From NCBI GenBank assembly GCA_030762935.1, contig CM060882.1, positions 22,449,001 to 22,513,000 of the forward strand: 64,000 nucleotides of DNA. Direction: 5' to 3'. How positions within the stretch are numbered: position 1 is the first letter of the stretch; each line of letters begins with the position of its first letter. This stretch comes from Hymenopus coronatus (taxonomy: Eukaryota > Arthropoda > Insecta > Mantodea > Hymenopodidae). Under the pieces are notes generated by a model that saw only the letters and a program-made list of their open reading frames with translations, did no database searches and was not told the DNA's origin. Made by a program: the position numbers and the translations under genes. This document shows, piece after piece, positions 44,908 to 56,838 of this stretch.

Positions 44908-44983
44908 ATATTTTTGGATGGAATGCAATGGTTTCTCGTTCTTGATCTTCTGTGTACATAGTACGTGTATAGATGGTAAAATG
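44908..44983 (+). mobile_element. HR1 palindromic-end fragment
   Basis: TTTTTGGATGGAATGCAATG, GTGTACATAGTACGTGTATA and GATGGTAAAATGG, a degraded terminus just after the distal end of an inverted copy. Confidence 0.7.
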
Positions 44984-45621
44984 GTTGGAAATAATGGCAG
45001 AAAATAAGGAAACTTGAAAGTAATATTAATCTGAACGTCTTAATGCACTGCAAATTTATAAAGTGCAAATTCGAATCTTAATTAGGTGAAATCTCAAGTC
45101 GAAGGAATTGCTTGGGTTATTCCTGGTCCCCGAGCTCATATAGTATGAATATGGATGACGTGAAATGGAGAGGAAGATGAGAAAAGAAATTTATATGATA
45201 TCAAACTCAGGCTTTATGACTGCTTTGCATTTACAGCTTCCGACAAGGAAATCTGCGAGGCGATTTGTCCGTGTAGCGTGAGACTAGGTGGGTATGTTCG
45301 GCGCATCCTCATGAATTAAATGTCGGCACCAGGAAAGGCAAGCGATGAATAATGTAGGGACCGACCAACCGGACAGTCGCAGGAGATCTCACTGTGTAGT
45401 GATGAACTACGGACTTTTGTCGCACATAACTCCCCGGTTCCACAGTCTAAATATTTTACTGTTTCCGTACCAGAATAACAGCAAGCGTTTTCAAACTTTT
45501 CCGATGGTCCGTAAATACATCACGTGAACACCTGTGCCTTGGAAAATAAATATTAGCTATTGGGCTACTTTTGAATAAAAAACTTCAAATCCTGTGAAAT
45601 ATAGAAAAAACCCATACACAT
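44984..45621. other. anonymous sequence
   Basis: The open frame at 45345-45527 lacks a domain. No feature. Confidence 0.3.
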
Positions 45622-46452
45622 TTTACTTTCTCTACACGTACTATGTACATAGTGTAAAGAGAAGGTATTGTATTGCACCCAAAAAGTCAATACCGAGATT
45701 TCACTGGAAATACATGTTTTGGGTCCCCTCAATAAAAAAAAGCATTTTTAGAAAAAGGTCCGCATGTGTGTGTGTCTGTAGACAGCATAACTCAAAAACG
45801 AAAATACCGTTAAATACCAAAATTGGTATTTAAGTTTGGTATCTTCCAAGGATGCGACACAAAGATTTTCAAGAACATCTCCCTATCACTAACTACCCTT
45901 TAGATGGAAAAAAAATTGAAAGTTTTGAGTTTCTCAAAAATGGCTCTAATGATTTTGCTTAAAATCCCGTATATTAAAGATATTTACATACCAAATAACA
46001 TGTATATCTTGAATTTTCTGGGCATAGACTCCGAAGCTGAATTTTACGGTATTTTGCATAACTGCTAAATCGTAAGAGATAAACAAAAACTTACCACCCA
46101 AGAATGTAGAACACGTTAAAGCACACCATTTATGTAATATACATTTTTTTCATAGAGTAGATATTCCTTGTTTTCGGTTTCAGCTTTGAAAAACTTATAC
46201 TTTTCTCATACAGGAGCTTGCCAACTCCTGTCCATACAAACAAAGGAACTTCAGTCACATAGCAACCAGCTTTTGAATACCACTTTAACCTATGGTACTC
46301 CCTTATTTCGCTTCTGCTTACAAGGAAGCAAGTAATAAGACTATTTCTGCTAATTTTTTCTGATTAGCATAAAGTAAATAGAAGTATCAGCTTTTTAAGA
46401 ATAATTTGTTGCACGGATATAGAGGAAGTCATGTGAATGGAACACATAAGAT
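45622..46452 (-). mobile_element. HR1 repeat, full-length copy
   Basis: ACTTTCTCTACACGTACTAT to GTCATGTGAATGGAACACAT, about 830 bp. Confidence 0.87.
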
Positions 46453-46590
46453 TTTCTGAAAATGCTTTTCTTTGGATTCATGGGGTCCTAAAACTTGCAA
46501 TTCAGGTGAAATCTCGAAATCGAATTTTTGGGTGGAATACAATACCTGCTCTAGACACTATGTACATAGTACGTGTAGAGAAAGTAAAAA
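46453..46590 (+). mobile_element. HR1 palindromic-end fragment, inverted after full copy
   Basis: TTTTCTGAAAATGCTTTTCT, GTGAAATCTCGAAATCG and CACTATGTACATAGTACGTG to AGAGAAAGTAAAAA. Same composite design as 29834-30838. Confidence 0.85.
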
Positions 46591-47295
46591 CAAAGCATAC
46601 ACATTTGCATTAAACTACCAATAATTCCACCTCTCTGTCGTCATTTTCAGAACACGGAGATTAGTTTGGTGTGTTTAACTTTTTGCGTGCCTACGCATGC
46701 GTAAATGAAGAGGCAGTGAAGAGGATTTTCGAGGACAGCTCTCCTCAACAAACTCGGTGTAGCGCCTGCGTGTAAATACCTCTAACAGGATGATATTTCA
46801 TATTTCGCTGAGGTCCCTGCTTTTGACGTAGCACCTACCTTAAGCCGTTTTGTCATACAGCTTCTTGACTAATGTATTCATGAGGGTTCAGTGACCCCTC
46901 AGCATCTGAAAGGGTTTCAATGACGGCTACCCCCAAGTCCGGCCCGGCGCCCGTCGAGGATGATTAAAAAAGTTTTTTTTTTCTTCTAACTGATAAGTGT
47001 ATAAGGGCTAGAGTGGGGGGGGTGCTTATCTTGTGCGGCTTTCAGTACCCAGGAGTTAGTTATCTCTCGAGCAATCTCGTGCTCTTGGAGCGAGAAAGGG
47101 AAAGTTTTATCAATGGAGTATTCATTTAGCTAGACGAGTCTTCAGTGCCGTTCGTTCACTCTAGGGAACTGAATCCTAGCTGTGTTTGTATAGCTGCGAA
47201 CTTCTGCTGTTTAACTGCAGTGTAACGCTCGCAGCATCATTCAAAAATACTTTTTTAAAATACCTCATTCGTAAGTCAGTCAATCTGAACACATT
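46591..47295. other. anonymous sequence
   Basis: No recognised gene or repeat. T run near 46971-46982 and G run near 47016-47023. Confidence 0.3.
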
Positions 47296-47595
47296 TTTAC
47301 TTTCTCTATACGTATATAGTGTATAGAGAAGGTATTACATTCCACCCAAAAATTCGATACAGAGATTTCACCGGAAATATAAGTTTTAGTGTGTCCGTGT
47401 GTCTGTGGACACAATAATTAAAAAAAAAAAATACAAACAGTCGGTAAAATACCAAGCTTGGTATTTATGTTTAGTATCTTCCAGGGATACCACACGAAGA
47501 TTTTGAGAAAAATCCCCCCACCCCGAACTACCCTTTACGTGAAAATTTTGATTTTCTCAAAAATGGCTCTTAACATTTTGATTAAACTATCATAG
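47296..47595 (-). mobile_element. HR1 palindromic half
   Basis: ACTTTCTCTATACGTATATA to GGCTCTTAACATTTTGATTA, then orientation flips. Confidence 0.82.
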
Positions 47596-47837
47596 AAGAC
47601 ACTGAACTTAAATACGAAATTTTGGTGTTTTACCGACCTTTCGTTTTTGTGTTCTCGTGTTCACGGACACACACACACACACACACACACACAGGAACCT
47701 TTTTCTGAAAATGCTTTTTTTCTTTTGGATACAGGGGACCCTAAAAGATATTTCCGGTGAAATCTCGGTATCGAATTTTTGGGTGGAGTGCAATATCTTC
47801 TCCATACACTATGTACATAGAACGTATAGAGAAAATA
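47596..47837 (+). mobile_element. HR1 palindromic half, inverted
   Basis: GAACTTAAATACGAAATTTT, (CA)14, CCCTAAAAGATATTTCCGGT, CACTATGTACATAGAACGTA and TAGAGAAAATAAAATA. Confidence 0.82.
47666..47693. repeat. (CA)n microsatellite inside HR1
   Basis: Fourteen AC units at the position of the usual HR1 CA-rich zone. Confidence 0.9.
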
Positions 47838-47841
47838 AAAT

Positions 47842-48830
47842 AGGACCTATATGTGTGTATGTGGACAACATAGATAAAAACCGAAATGGCCGTTAAATAC
47901 CAAACTTGGTATTTAGGTATAGGATCTTCCAAGGATACGACACGAAGATTTTGAGAAAAGTCTCCCCACCCCAAACTACCCTTTACATGGAACTTTTTTC
48001 GAAAATTTTTATTTTCTAAAAAATGGCTCTAACGATTTTGATTAAAATGTCGTATATTAAAGATATTTCCCTGACAAATAAAATGTATATTTTGAATTTT
48101 CTGGGATTAGCCTCTGAAGACTACTTTATTCTGTGTCAATTTTTACGGAATTTTGTATAACTGTTAAACCGTAAGAGATGGACAAAAACTTACCACACAA
48201 CAAATGTAGAGCACGTTAAAACACACAATTTATGTTATATACATTTTTTTTCGTGGAGTTGATTGTTTTTTAGATATTCCTTGTTTTTGGTTTCAGCTTT
48301 AAAAAATATACTTTTCTCATACAGGACTTTGTGAACTCGTGTCCATACAAACAAAGGAACATCACTCACATATAAACTCCATGGCACGACAGCTCACGGG
48401 GAACCTTGGCCTACCGCCCGGCCGCTGCGTCCCCCATCTCGGTCCACTACAGACGTCATGGATGGTTTTTTGGGGTGCAGTATTGGAGGGTGAGACGTGG
48501 TCAGCGCCTCGAACCCCTCCCGGCCGGTTAATGCGGTCCTCACGACCTGGAGCCGCTACTTCTCCATCAAGTAGCTCCTCAATTGGCCCCCCAGGGACCT
48601 TACGAGGCTGAGTGCACCCCGGTCCAGGTCTCCCAGCGGGGGAAAAATCCCCACGCCGGTACTGGGGATCGAACCCAGGTCTCCCGCTTGGTAGGCAGCT
48701 GCGCTACCACCGCGCTAAGGAGACGACCTCACTCACATATAGTACTCCCTTATTTCGCTTCTACTTACAAGAAAGGTAAATAGAAGCATAAGCTTTTTAA
48801 CAATAATTTATTGCAGAGCCACGTAAAGAA
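47842..48830 (-). mobile_element. HR1 copy interrupted by SINE-F
   Basis: Starts at the GGACCTATATGTGTG zone without its own palindrome. Body to CATCACTCACATATA, SINE 48375-48728, then AGTACTCCCTTATTTCGC and a tail grading into a different distal sequence (CATTTCCATAGCAACCACAT). Confidence 0.8.
48375..48728 (-). mobile_element. SINE-F with 13-base target duplication
   Basis: Read on the minus strand: TCTCCTTAGCGCGGTGGTAG (A box), GACCTGGGTTCGATCCCCAG (B box), then a GC-rich body of about 270 bases. TCACTCACATATA flanks it at 48362-48374 and 48729-48741. Uninterrupted HR1 copies have this sequence once (near 46250). The open frames at 48339-48783 are readings of this SINE. Confidence 0.92.
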
Positions 48831-49331
48831 ACGGATTTCATTTCCATAGCAACCACATTTTAAAACATTTGCGTATCGGTTTTCGAACATATCGACTTTT
48901 CTTAGCGTCTGGTGCAATAATGTAATAGAAGGGAATTTTTACTGCAGCTGAGTCCGCCACTGAGGTCGGGAGGGATATAATAGCTACTGGCATTTTCTGA
49001 ACCTGCCGTGCAAACACAAGCATAGTAAAGAGCTCATAATGCTTTAGCAGTAAGGCACAATGGGACGTCTTCCATCTCGTGAACGCTCTGTAAACAAGTG
49101 AACATTGATCCACGTCCTCCTCCTCACATTATATTACAAAAACACAAAGAACAGCTCCCTGCTTCTCCCGACATTTCTTAATGCTGGGCCAGAACATGTT
49201 TCAAACAAACTTCCTATATATCTACGTTTGCATATCTTTCAATCAAGAAAAAAGTCTTTGGAGATCGTTAACAAACTACTTTAGCCTTGAAAATACTATA
49301 ATATTCATAACTCCTAAGTCTGATGTTATAA
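48831..49331. other. anonymous sequence
   Basis: The minus-strand open frame at 48838-49113 has no domain. No feature. Confidence 0.3.
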
Positions 49332-50169
49332 AAATCTAATGTGTTCCATTCACATGACTTTCTCTATATCACTGCAACAAATCATTCTATTTACTTCATC
49401 TAATGGAGCCAAAATTAGTAGAAATAGTCTTATTACTTGCTTCCTTGTTAGTAGAAAGGTTAAAGTGAAAGCCAAGAGCTGGTTGCTATGTGACTGACGT
49501 TCGTTTGTTTGTATGTACATGAGTCCACAAAGTCCTGTATCAGAAAAGTATAAGTTTTATAGCTGAAACCAAAAACAAGGAATATCTCAAAAACAATCAA
49601 CTTCAGGAAAAAATGTATATAACATAAATTGTGTGTTTTAAGGTGCTCTACATTTGTTGTGTGGTAAGTTTTTGTCCATCTCTTACGGCTTAGCAGTTAT
49701 GCAAAATTCTGTAAAATTGACTCAGAATTAAGTAATCTTCAGAGGTTATTCCCAGAAAATTCAAAATATATATTTTATTTTTCAGGTAAATATGTTTAAT
49801 ATACGATATTTTAATCAAAATCCTTAGAGCCATTTTTTAGAAAATAAAAATTTTCGAAAAAAGTTCCATATAAAGGGTAGTTGGGGGTGGGGGATTTTTC
49901 TTAAAATCTTCGTGTCGCATCCCTGGAAGATACTAAACTTAAATACTAAGTTTGGTATTTTACCGACTTTTCGTTTTTGAGTTATCGTGTTCACAGACAT
50001 ACGGACACACAGACACACACACACATACACCTTTTTCTGAAAATCCTTTTTTTGGATACAGGGGACCCTAAAACATATATTTCCGGACAAATCTCGGTAT
50101 CGAATTTTTTGGTGAAGTGCAATACCTTCTCTATACATTATGTACGTAGCACGTATAGAGAAAGTAAAA
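49332..50169 (+). mobile_element. HR1 repeat, full-length copy
   Basis: TCTAATGTGTTCCATTCACA to ACGTATAGAGAAAGTAAAAA, about 838 bp. Confidence 0.87.
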
Positions 50170-50579
50170 ATCTGTATTCCATTCGTGTAACTCTCCCGCT
50201 CTCTACCTGTTCTGCAAACAAATTATTCTTACAATCGATTATTCTTCTATATATTACCTGTCTGAAGAATGAATGCTGACGCTACGAGTGGAAAGTTGTG
50301 TAAATACAAACGGATAAGCGGCATCACGTACAGGAATACAGCAGCTGAGTCTCTTAAGGGCCATTCACATCGAAAATCTAACGTAGACGAAACTTAGACA
50401 CAGAAATCTCAGCCAACATGTGTATAGGCTCATTCACGATGGTTACATCGACATAACCGCAGTACTTTAACATAGAAGCTTGCAAACGCCAAAGTTAACA
50501 TGCAACGTAGGAATCAACCAATGAGAATACTGCTCGATATGTTATTAAAATTGTTTTGCTTCATGATTCTCTCACGGAC
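50170..50579. other. anonymous sequence
   Basis: No feature recognised. Confidence 0.3.
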
Positions 50580-50825
50580 CTGCTTCTGAAAATGCTTTTT
50601 TTGGACTCGGGAGGTCCTAAATCATGTATTTCCGGTGAAATCTCGACATGGAATTTTTGGGAATCGAATATAATACTTCTCTAGAGAAAGTAAACATATG
50701 TTTTTAGAACAGCCAGAGAAAGTTATATGAATGGAATACATCACATTTTTGTGTAGTAGCTTTTTGTTTATCAGGTATGCAAAAGTCATTCAGATTGAAG
50801 AGGATTTCAGAGGCTCTATTGGTAT
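50580..50825. mobile_element. HR1 scraps in mixed orientation
   Basis: 50580-50696 is a palindromic end in + orientation with the palindrome deleted (ATACTTCTCTAGAGAAAGTA). 50711-50750 is a distal end in - orientation (AGAGAAAGTTATATGAATGG). 50750-50825 is a body piece in + orientation. Confidence 0.72.
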
Positions 50826-51152
50826 TATAGAACACAACTGAAAGGTGTATATTCAACTGATATGAATAATAGGGAGGGCTAAACGTGGCTTTTAATAATT
50901 ATATTTGTTATTGCAGTTGTAAATGGATCGGCAGCCTGGAAACTTCCATGTGACAATATTTCTACCTCATTGCCCAACCCATTTAGTGACGGAAAAACAA
51001 CAACTATAGCAGAGCTAATTACGTAAATGGTCCATAACATATTTAAGAGTTTAACGAATACAGGATAAACATTGAAATGTTTATCTAAATGGGTTAGTAC
51101 TCATTACATTTAAACAAGCTTCATGGGGTACAGAAAACAAGTGAAACAAAGA
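50826..51152. other. anonymous sequence
   Basis: No feature recognised. Confidence 0.3.
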
Positions 51153-51860
51153 AAAATCTGACATGTTCCATTCACATGTCTCTCCTTCCTTGTAAGAAGC
51201 GAAATGAGGGACTACCATAGGTTAAAATGATAGCCAAAAGCTGGTTGCTATGTAACTGAAGTTCCTTTGTTTGTATGGATAGGAGTTAACAAATTCCTGT
51301 TTGAGAAAAGTATGTTTTTCAAATCAGAAACAAAAAACCAAGAATATCTTAAAAATGATCAACTCCACGAAAAAAATGCATATGGCATAAATTGTGTGTT
51401 TTATTGCGAGCTACATTTTCTGTGGAGTAAGTTCTTGTCCATCTCTTACGGTTTAGCAGTTATGCACAATTCCGTAAAATTCATCCAGAATAAAGTAGTC
51501 TTCAGAGGCTATTCCCACAAAATTCAAGATATACATTTTATTTATCAGATAAATATCTTTACTATACGATACTTTAATCAAAATCGTTAGAGCCATTTTT
51601 AAGAAAATCAAAATTTCCGAAAAATGTTCCATGTAAAGGGTAGTTTCGGGTGGGGGGATTTTCTTTAAAATCTTCGTGTCGCATCCTTGGAAGATACCAC
51701 ACTTAAATATCAAGACAGGCAGACACACACACGGACATTTTTCTAAATCTTTTTTTGACTCAGAGAGTCTCAAAACATGTATTTCCAGTTAAATATCGGT
51801 ATCGAATTACAATACCTTCTCTATACACTTATGTACAAGTTCGTATAGAGAAAGTAAACA
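51153..51860 (+). mobile_element. HR1 copy with distal and CA-zone deletions
   Basis: TCTGACATGTTCCATTCACA to TTCGTATAGAGAAAGTAAAC, directly followed by another copy in the same orientation. Confidence 0.85.
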
Positions 51861-52111
51861 TGTATATAACATAAATAGTGTGTTTTAACGAGTTCTACAT
51901 TTTCTATTCAATAAGTTTCTATCTCTTACAATTTGTCAATTATACAAACTTCCGTAAAATTCATCCACAATAAATTAGTCTTCAGAGATTATTCCCAGAA
52001 AATTTTAGATAAATATTTTATTTCTTATGTAAATATCTTTAATACACCATATTTTAATCAAAATCGTTAGAGGTATTTTTGAGAAAATCAAAACTTTTGA
52101 AAATTGGGTGA

Positions 52112-52156
<45 letters not shown>

Positions 52157-52422
52157 CATATATATATATATATATATATTTTAAATCTTCGTGTCACATC
52201 CTTGGAAGATACAAGTTTGTTATTTAACGGACTTTTCGTCTTTGAGCTATGTTGCCCACAGACTTACACACGTGGACATTTTTGTAAAAAGGTTTTTTTT
52301 TTGTTTTTTTTCAGGAGGTGTTAAAGCATTTATTATCGATGAAACCTCGGTATTACATTTTTTGGGTGGAATACAATATTTTGTTTATATACTATGTACA
52401 TAATACGTGTAAAGAAAGTAAA
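51861..52422 (+). mobile_element. HR1 copy, distal end absent, tandem to previous
   Basis: Begins GTATATAACATAAATAGTGT (mid-body) and ends ATACGTGTAAAGAAAGTAAA. An AT microsatellite replaces part of its body. Confidence 0.82.
52113..52179. repeat. (AT)n microsatellite inside HR1
   Basis: About 67 bases of TA repeats with a TACATACATA interruption, located where other copies have the GGGTAGTTTGGGGTGGGG box. Confidence 0.93.
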
Positions 52423-52442
52423 GGTTGCAATTTTCACCACAT

Positions 52443-52692
52443 AGTTTTTTTTTTTTTAAGTTTAACGTGCTTTAACCTGGTTGGCCATATCGAACGATTA
52501 ACGAAATTGGTAAAATGTTGCTCAAATGATCTCGGGGTCCATAAAGCTTAAAGTTACTCGACATTCGTCTTCTCAGGATAAGGGAAACCCCCGAAAAAAA
52601 AAACGTTATTTGGGTAACTATGTGAGATTCGAACTCACGACCTTTTGAATGTGAGCCAAACCCGCTACCAGCTCATTACCCAGGCGGGCTTT
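52443..52692 (-). mobile_element. SINE-B, reverse copy
   Basis: Read on the minus strand: GCCCGCCTGGGTAATGAGCT, then AAGGTCGTGAGTTCGAATCT (B box), then TATGGCCAACCAGGTTAAAG, with an A-rich tail (T run on +). Confidence 0.87.
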
Positions 52693-53372
52693 AGTCTGCA
52701 TTTAAGTTTATTTCTACTGGCTATATTTTTGTGGCCACCCTGAATGTTTTATCAAAGCCGTATTGTGGTTTGTGCCTTAATATCCCAGTAGGGGGAAGCT
52801 GGGGAGACTACAAGCATACGATGAAGCTCACCACGCACAAAAAGTAGACATTGAAACAACAACAATGGATTGGTATTTTGTTTTGTGTTATTACGTCTTA
52901 ACAGCTATTGCTGTTTGCTCAGTGTTTCGGTTTACTTGCCCGGGGGGGGGGGCGCCTCATTTCCCTCAACTCTGGCATAATGGAGCAACATTTCGCTAAA
53001 CTCTCCCCTCTTTTATGCCTGCTTTGTGTCCCCATGCGTCATCGCGCAACAAAGGACTCCAGGAATTAGCAGCCCTTAATTCATATACGGCCCAGCAGCA
53101 CGGTGCGCCTGCACACTGCCGTACACAAACTCTTGATTGCAAACGCTGTTATTAGAGTTGGTATTTCTTCTGTAGCGACACTAGTGATACAGTTTTCTGT
53201 GTACACTTATCTAATTTCTCTTTTTCGCTTTCTTCCTTAACTCTCCATATGATAGTAGTTTCAATCAGTAGCGGCTGCTATGTAGATCACGTGACCACCT
53301 AACATTGACACTTTGTGGATGTATCCTAATTAGTAATAATAATTATTATAGTGAACATTAAATAATGAAAAA
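52693..53372. other. anonymous sequence
   Basis: A poly-G run near 52943-52951. No gene or repeat recognised. Confidence 0.3.
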
Positions 53373-54065
53373 TCTGATATACTACATTTACATGACCTTC
53401 TCTACATATTTGCTACAAATTATTGTTAAAAAGCTTATTCTTCTATGTACTTAACGTTAATCGAGATAAAATTAGCAGAAACAGTCTTATTACTTGCTTC
53501 CTTGTAAGTAGAAGGGAAATAAGGGAGTACCATAGGCTAAAAGATAGACAAAATAATCAATTTAATACTTAAAACAATAACAAGGAATATTTCAAAGACG
53601 GTCAACTCCACGAAAAAATGTATATATCATAAATTGTGTGTTTTAACAAGCTCTTCATTTGTTGTTTACTAAGTTTTTGCCTATCTCTTACGGTTTATCA
53701 GATATACAAAATTCCACAAAATTCATCCAGAATAAAGATGTCTTCAGAGGCTATACCAAGAAAATTTAAAATATATATTTTGTTTGTGATGTAAATATTT
53801 TTAATGTAGGGTAGCGTAATCAAAATCGCTAGCCATTTTTCAGAAAATCAAAACTTTACAATTTTTTTCCATTTAAAGGGTAGTTTGAGGAGGAGGATTT
53901 TCTTGAGCTATGTCCACAGACACACAAATGAACCTTTTTTCTAAAAATGCCTTTTTTCGGACTCACAGGACTGCAAAACATATATTTCTGGTGAAATCTA
54001 GACATCTAAATTTTGGGTGGAATACAATGCCTTCTCTACACCCTCTGTATATTGTGCATACGGAG
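53373..54065 (+). mobile_element. HR1 copy
   Basis: TCTGATATACTACATTTACA to a degraded terminus CTCTGTATATTGTGCATACG. Lacks the AAACTTGGTATTTAACG zone. Confidence 0.82.
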
Positions 54066-54302
54066 GCTACACAACATAAAAACGCAAATCTCGTTAAAAC
54101 ACACAATATGTATCCTATACATTTTTTCCTGAAGTTGCACGTTTTTGAGATATTCCTTGTTATTGGTTTCAGTTTTAAAATACTTTCAACTTTTCTGATA
54201 CGGTAATTTGCCAACACTTGGCCACGAAAAGAAACAAATTTCAATCCCATAGCAACCACATTTTAAAACATTTGACTGTCGGTTTAGTCTAGTGTATTCC
54301 CT
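54066..54302 (-). mobile_element. HR1 body segment, interrupted by next copy
   Basis: AATCTCGTTAAAACACACAA to GTCTAGTGTATTCCC, where another palindromic end begins. Confidence 0.75.
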
Positions 54303-54990
54303 TTTTACTTTCTCTATACGTGCTATGTACATAGTGTATAAAGAAGGTTTTGCACTCCACCCAAAAATTCGATACCGAGATTTCACCGGAAATACATGTT
54401 TTAGGGTCCCCTGTATCCAAATAAAGCATTTTCACAAAACAGTCCGTGTGTGTGTTTGTTTGTTTGTGTGTGTATGTGTGTGCGTCCGTGAAAACGATAA
54501 CTCAAAAATGAAAAGTCGGTAAAATACCAAACTTGGTATTTAAGTTTAGTATCTTCCAGGGATGCGACACGAAGATTTTGAGAAAACCTTCCCACCCCAA
54601 ACTTTTACATGGAACCTTTTTCGAAAATGTTGATTTCCTCAAAAATGACTTTAACGATTTTGATTAAAATATCGTATATTAAATATATTTATCTGACACA
54701 TAAAATGTATATTTGCATTTTGTGGGAATCGCTTTACTTTACTTTACTTTACTTTACTGCTAAACCGTAAGAGATGGACAAAAAGTTGCTACACAAAAAT
54801 GTAGATCACGTTAAAACACACAATTTATGTTATATACAAATTTTCTCCCCTTCTACTTATAAGAAACTAAACATACGACTGTTTCTGCTCATGTTTATCT
54901 CGATTAGCACGAAGTAGAGAGGGGAATACGTTTTTTAACAATTTGTTATAGAGATGTAGGGAAAGTCATGTGAATGGAGCACATATTTAA
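54303..54990 (-). mobile_element. HR1 copy with pentanucleotide expansion
   Basis: ACTTTCTCTATACGTGCTAT with perfect ATGTACAT core, long GT zone, body, (CTTTA)n at 54732-54758, then GATGTAGGGAAAGTCATGTG. Possibly inserted into the preceding copy. Confidence 0.84.
54732..54758. repeat. (CTTTA)5 microsatellite
   Basis: Five CTTTA units inside an HR1 copy. Confidence 0.9.
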
Positions 54991-55511
54991 TGCTCCATAA
55001 TTAACTGTAGCAGTCTTTTTGCTTCCTGGAGCTGCTTACGATAATAAACAAACTTTTCTGATGAGGAAGTTTTAAGTTGAAGGTTTATAGAGGTTAACCC
55101 ATGAAGAAAGAAGAAGAATTTGCGCGGAGAAAGATATGAAAAGAGAAAGAGGCAATCGCCCGAACGCAATTACCGAGTTGGCAAGGTTTAGGGCGTTGTC
55201 AGAAGGGGTATTTGACGTGGTCTTCTCCCAAAGTCAGCTAACCCCTGTTTAACAAGAAGTAACGTTAAGCTGCACTGCTAAGGATTGCTTAGAATGATGG
55301 CCATTTAAAGGCTTAGCTCACTCCCTTGTGATTGCCAAGTTACGGCTTTCAATTAGCCTTGGTACATCTTGACAGCACTTAGGCCTCAGCCAAGTGAGGA
55401 GCATGGCAGGGTGAGGCAGGTCTCTCTGTCGCCCGACAAATTCAACATTATCAAATACCTACGTGCAGTCTTATTTGATTTGCAGAAAGCATTGTCTTTC
55501 ACCTTCTAACA
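54991..55511. other. anonymous sequence
   Basis: No feature recognised. Confidence 0.3.
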
Positions 55512-56007
55512 TTTAAACTTTCTCTATTTGTAGCATGTAAAAACAGCATAGAAAAAGTATTGCATTCCACCTAAAAATTCGATACCGAAATTTCACCTGA
55601 AATACATACTTGCTTCCTTGTAAGTAGAACGGAAGTAAAAGAATGCACTAGGATAAAGCAATAGCCAAAATGTTTTGAAAGTTGATTTTTATAGTGTTTA
55701 ACGTCCGCTTTTACTACATATGGCACCGCAGGCGATGACATTGGTGATACATGAAATGAAGAACCAGGGGGAAACCGGAGAAAACCCGGTCTGTCTAGGT
55801 GAGAGGCGAGTGGTCTAACCACTCAACCACGGGGAGGCCCTTAAAAGCTGGTTGCCAAACTTGGTATTTAAGCTCAGTATCTTCCAAGATTTTCAGCAAA
55901 AATCCCGCTCGTCTAATTACTCTTTACATGAAACATTTATCGAACATTTTTATTTAACGGTCTTTTAGTTTTTGAACGATGCTGTCCAAAGACACATAGG
56001 GACTTTT
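55512..56007. mobile_element. HR1 mosaic with a SINE-E insertion
   Basis: 55512-55607 palindromic end (-). 55608-55684 distal body (+, TTCCTTGTAAGTAGAACGG). SINE-E 55686-55839. 55840-55856 continues the + body. 55857-55955 is a - piece and 55945-56007 a + piece. At least four orientation changes in 500 bases. Confidence 0.7.
55686..55839 (-). mobile_element. SINE-E
   Basis: Read on the minus strand: GGCCTCCCCGTGGTTGAGTG and GTTAGACCACTCGCC (A box region), ACCGGGTTTTCTCCGG, then TTCATTTCATGTATCACC. Flanking TTTTGAAAGTTG and CTTAAAAGCTGG look like a diverged target duplication in HR1. Confidence 0.75.
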
Positions 56008-56838
56008 ATTTTCTCTACACGTACTATGTACATAGTGTATAGAGAAGGTATTGTAGTGTGCCCAAAAATTCGATACCTAGATTTCATCGGCAATACATGT
56101 TTTGATACCCCCTGAATCCAAAAAATTAGAAATATTTTCGTGTGTGTGTCTGTGGGCAGCATAGCTCAAAAACGAAAACTCCGTTAAATACCAAACTTGA
56201 TATTTAGGTTCACTATCTGCGACACGAACATTTTCACAAAAATCCTCCACCCTCAACTACCCTTTACATGGAAAAATTTTCGAAAATGTTGATTTTATGA
56301 AAAAATGACTCTTAACGATTTTGATACAAAAATCACGTGTATTAAAGATATTTACATCCAAAATAAAAGTTATATCTTGAATTTTTGGGAATCGTCTCTG
56401 AAGACTGCTAACCTGTAAGGGATAGCAAAAACTTACTACACAAAACATGTATATCTCGTCAAAACACACAATTTATGTCTACGTTTTTGTTGTGGAAGTA
56501 ACCGTTTCCGAGATATTCCTTGTTATGTGTTTCAATTGTGAAGCACTTAAACTTTTCTCAGACAGGAAGTATCCATTTTTCTTTTGTTTTACTCCTGGCC
56601 AAGCGTACAAGCGATTTGCAATGACAATCGCATAACGACAGCTTTTAAAACATTTGACTATCACTTTAGCATAGCACATTCCTTTAGTTCCCTTCTACTT
56701 ATAAGGAACTAAGTAATAAGTACATTCTGTTAATGTTTATATCGGTTAGCATTGTGTAGAGGAAGAATAATCTTTTGTAAGAAGTTTGTAGAGCAGCTGG
56801 AGAAAGTTATGTGAGTGTAACACATTTGATTTTTATAG
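56008..56838 (-). mobile_element. HR1 repeat, nearly full-length, variant distal part
   Basis: TCTCTACACGTACTATGTAC to GTTATGTGAGTGTAACACAT. Its distal half (TTTTGTTTTACTCCTGGCCA) matches the older subtype at 29549-29775 and 43740-43800. Confidence 0.85.

Noticed and set aside
48339..48783. Two overlapping GC-rich open frames
   Set aside because: They are readings of SINE-F and its HR1 flanks.
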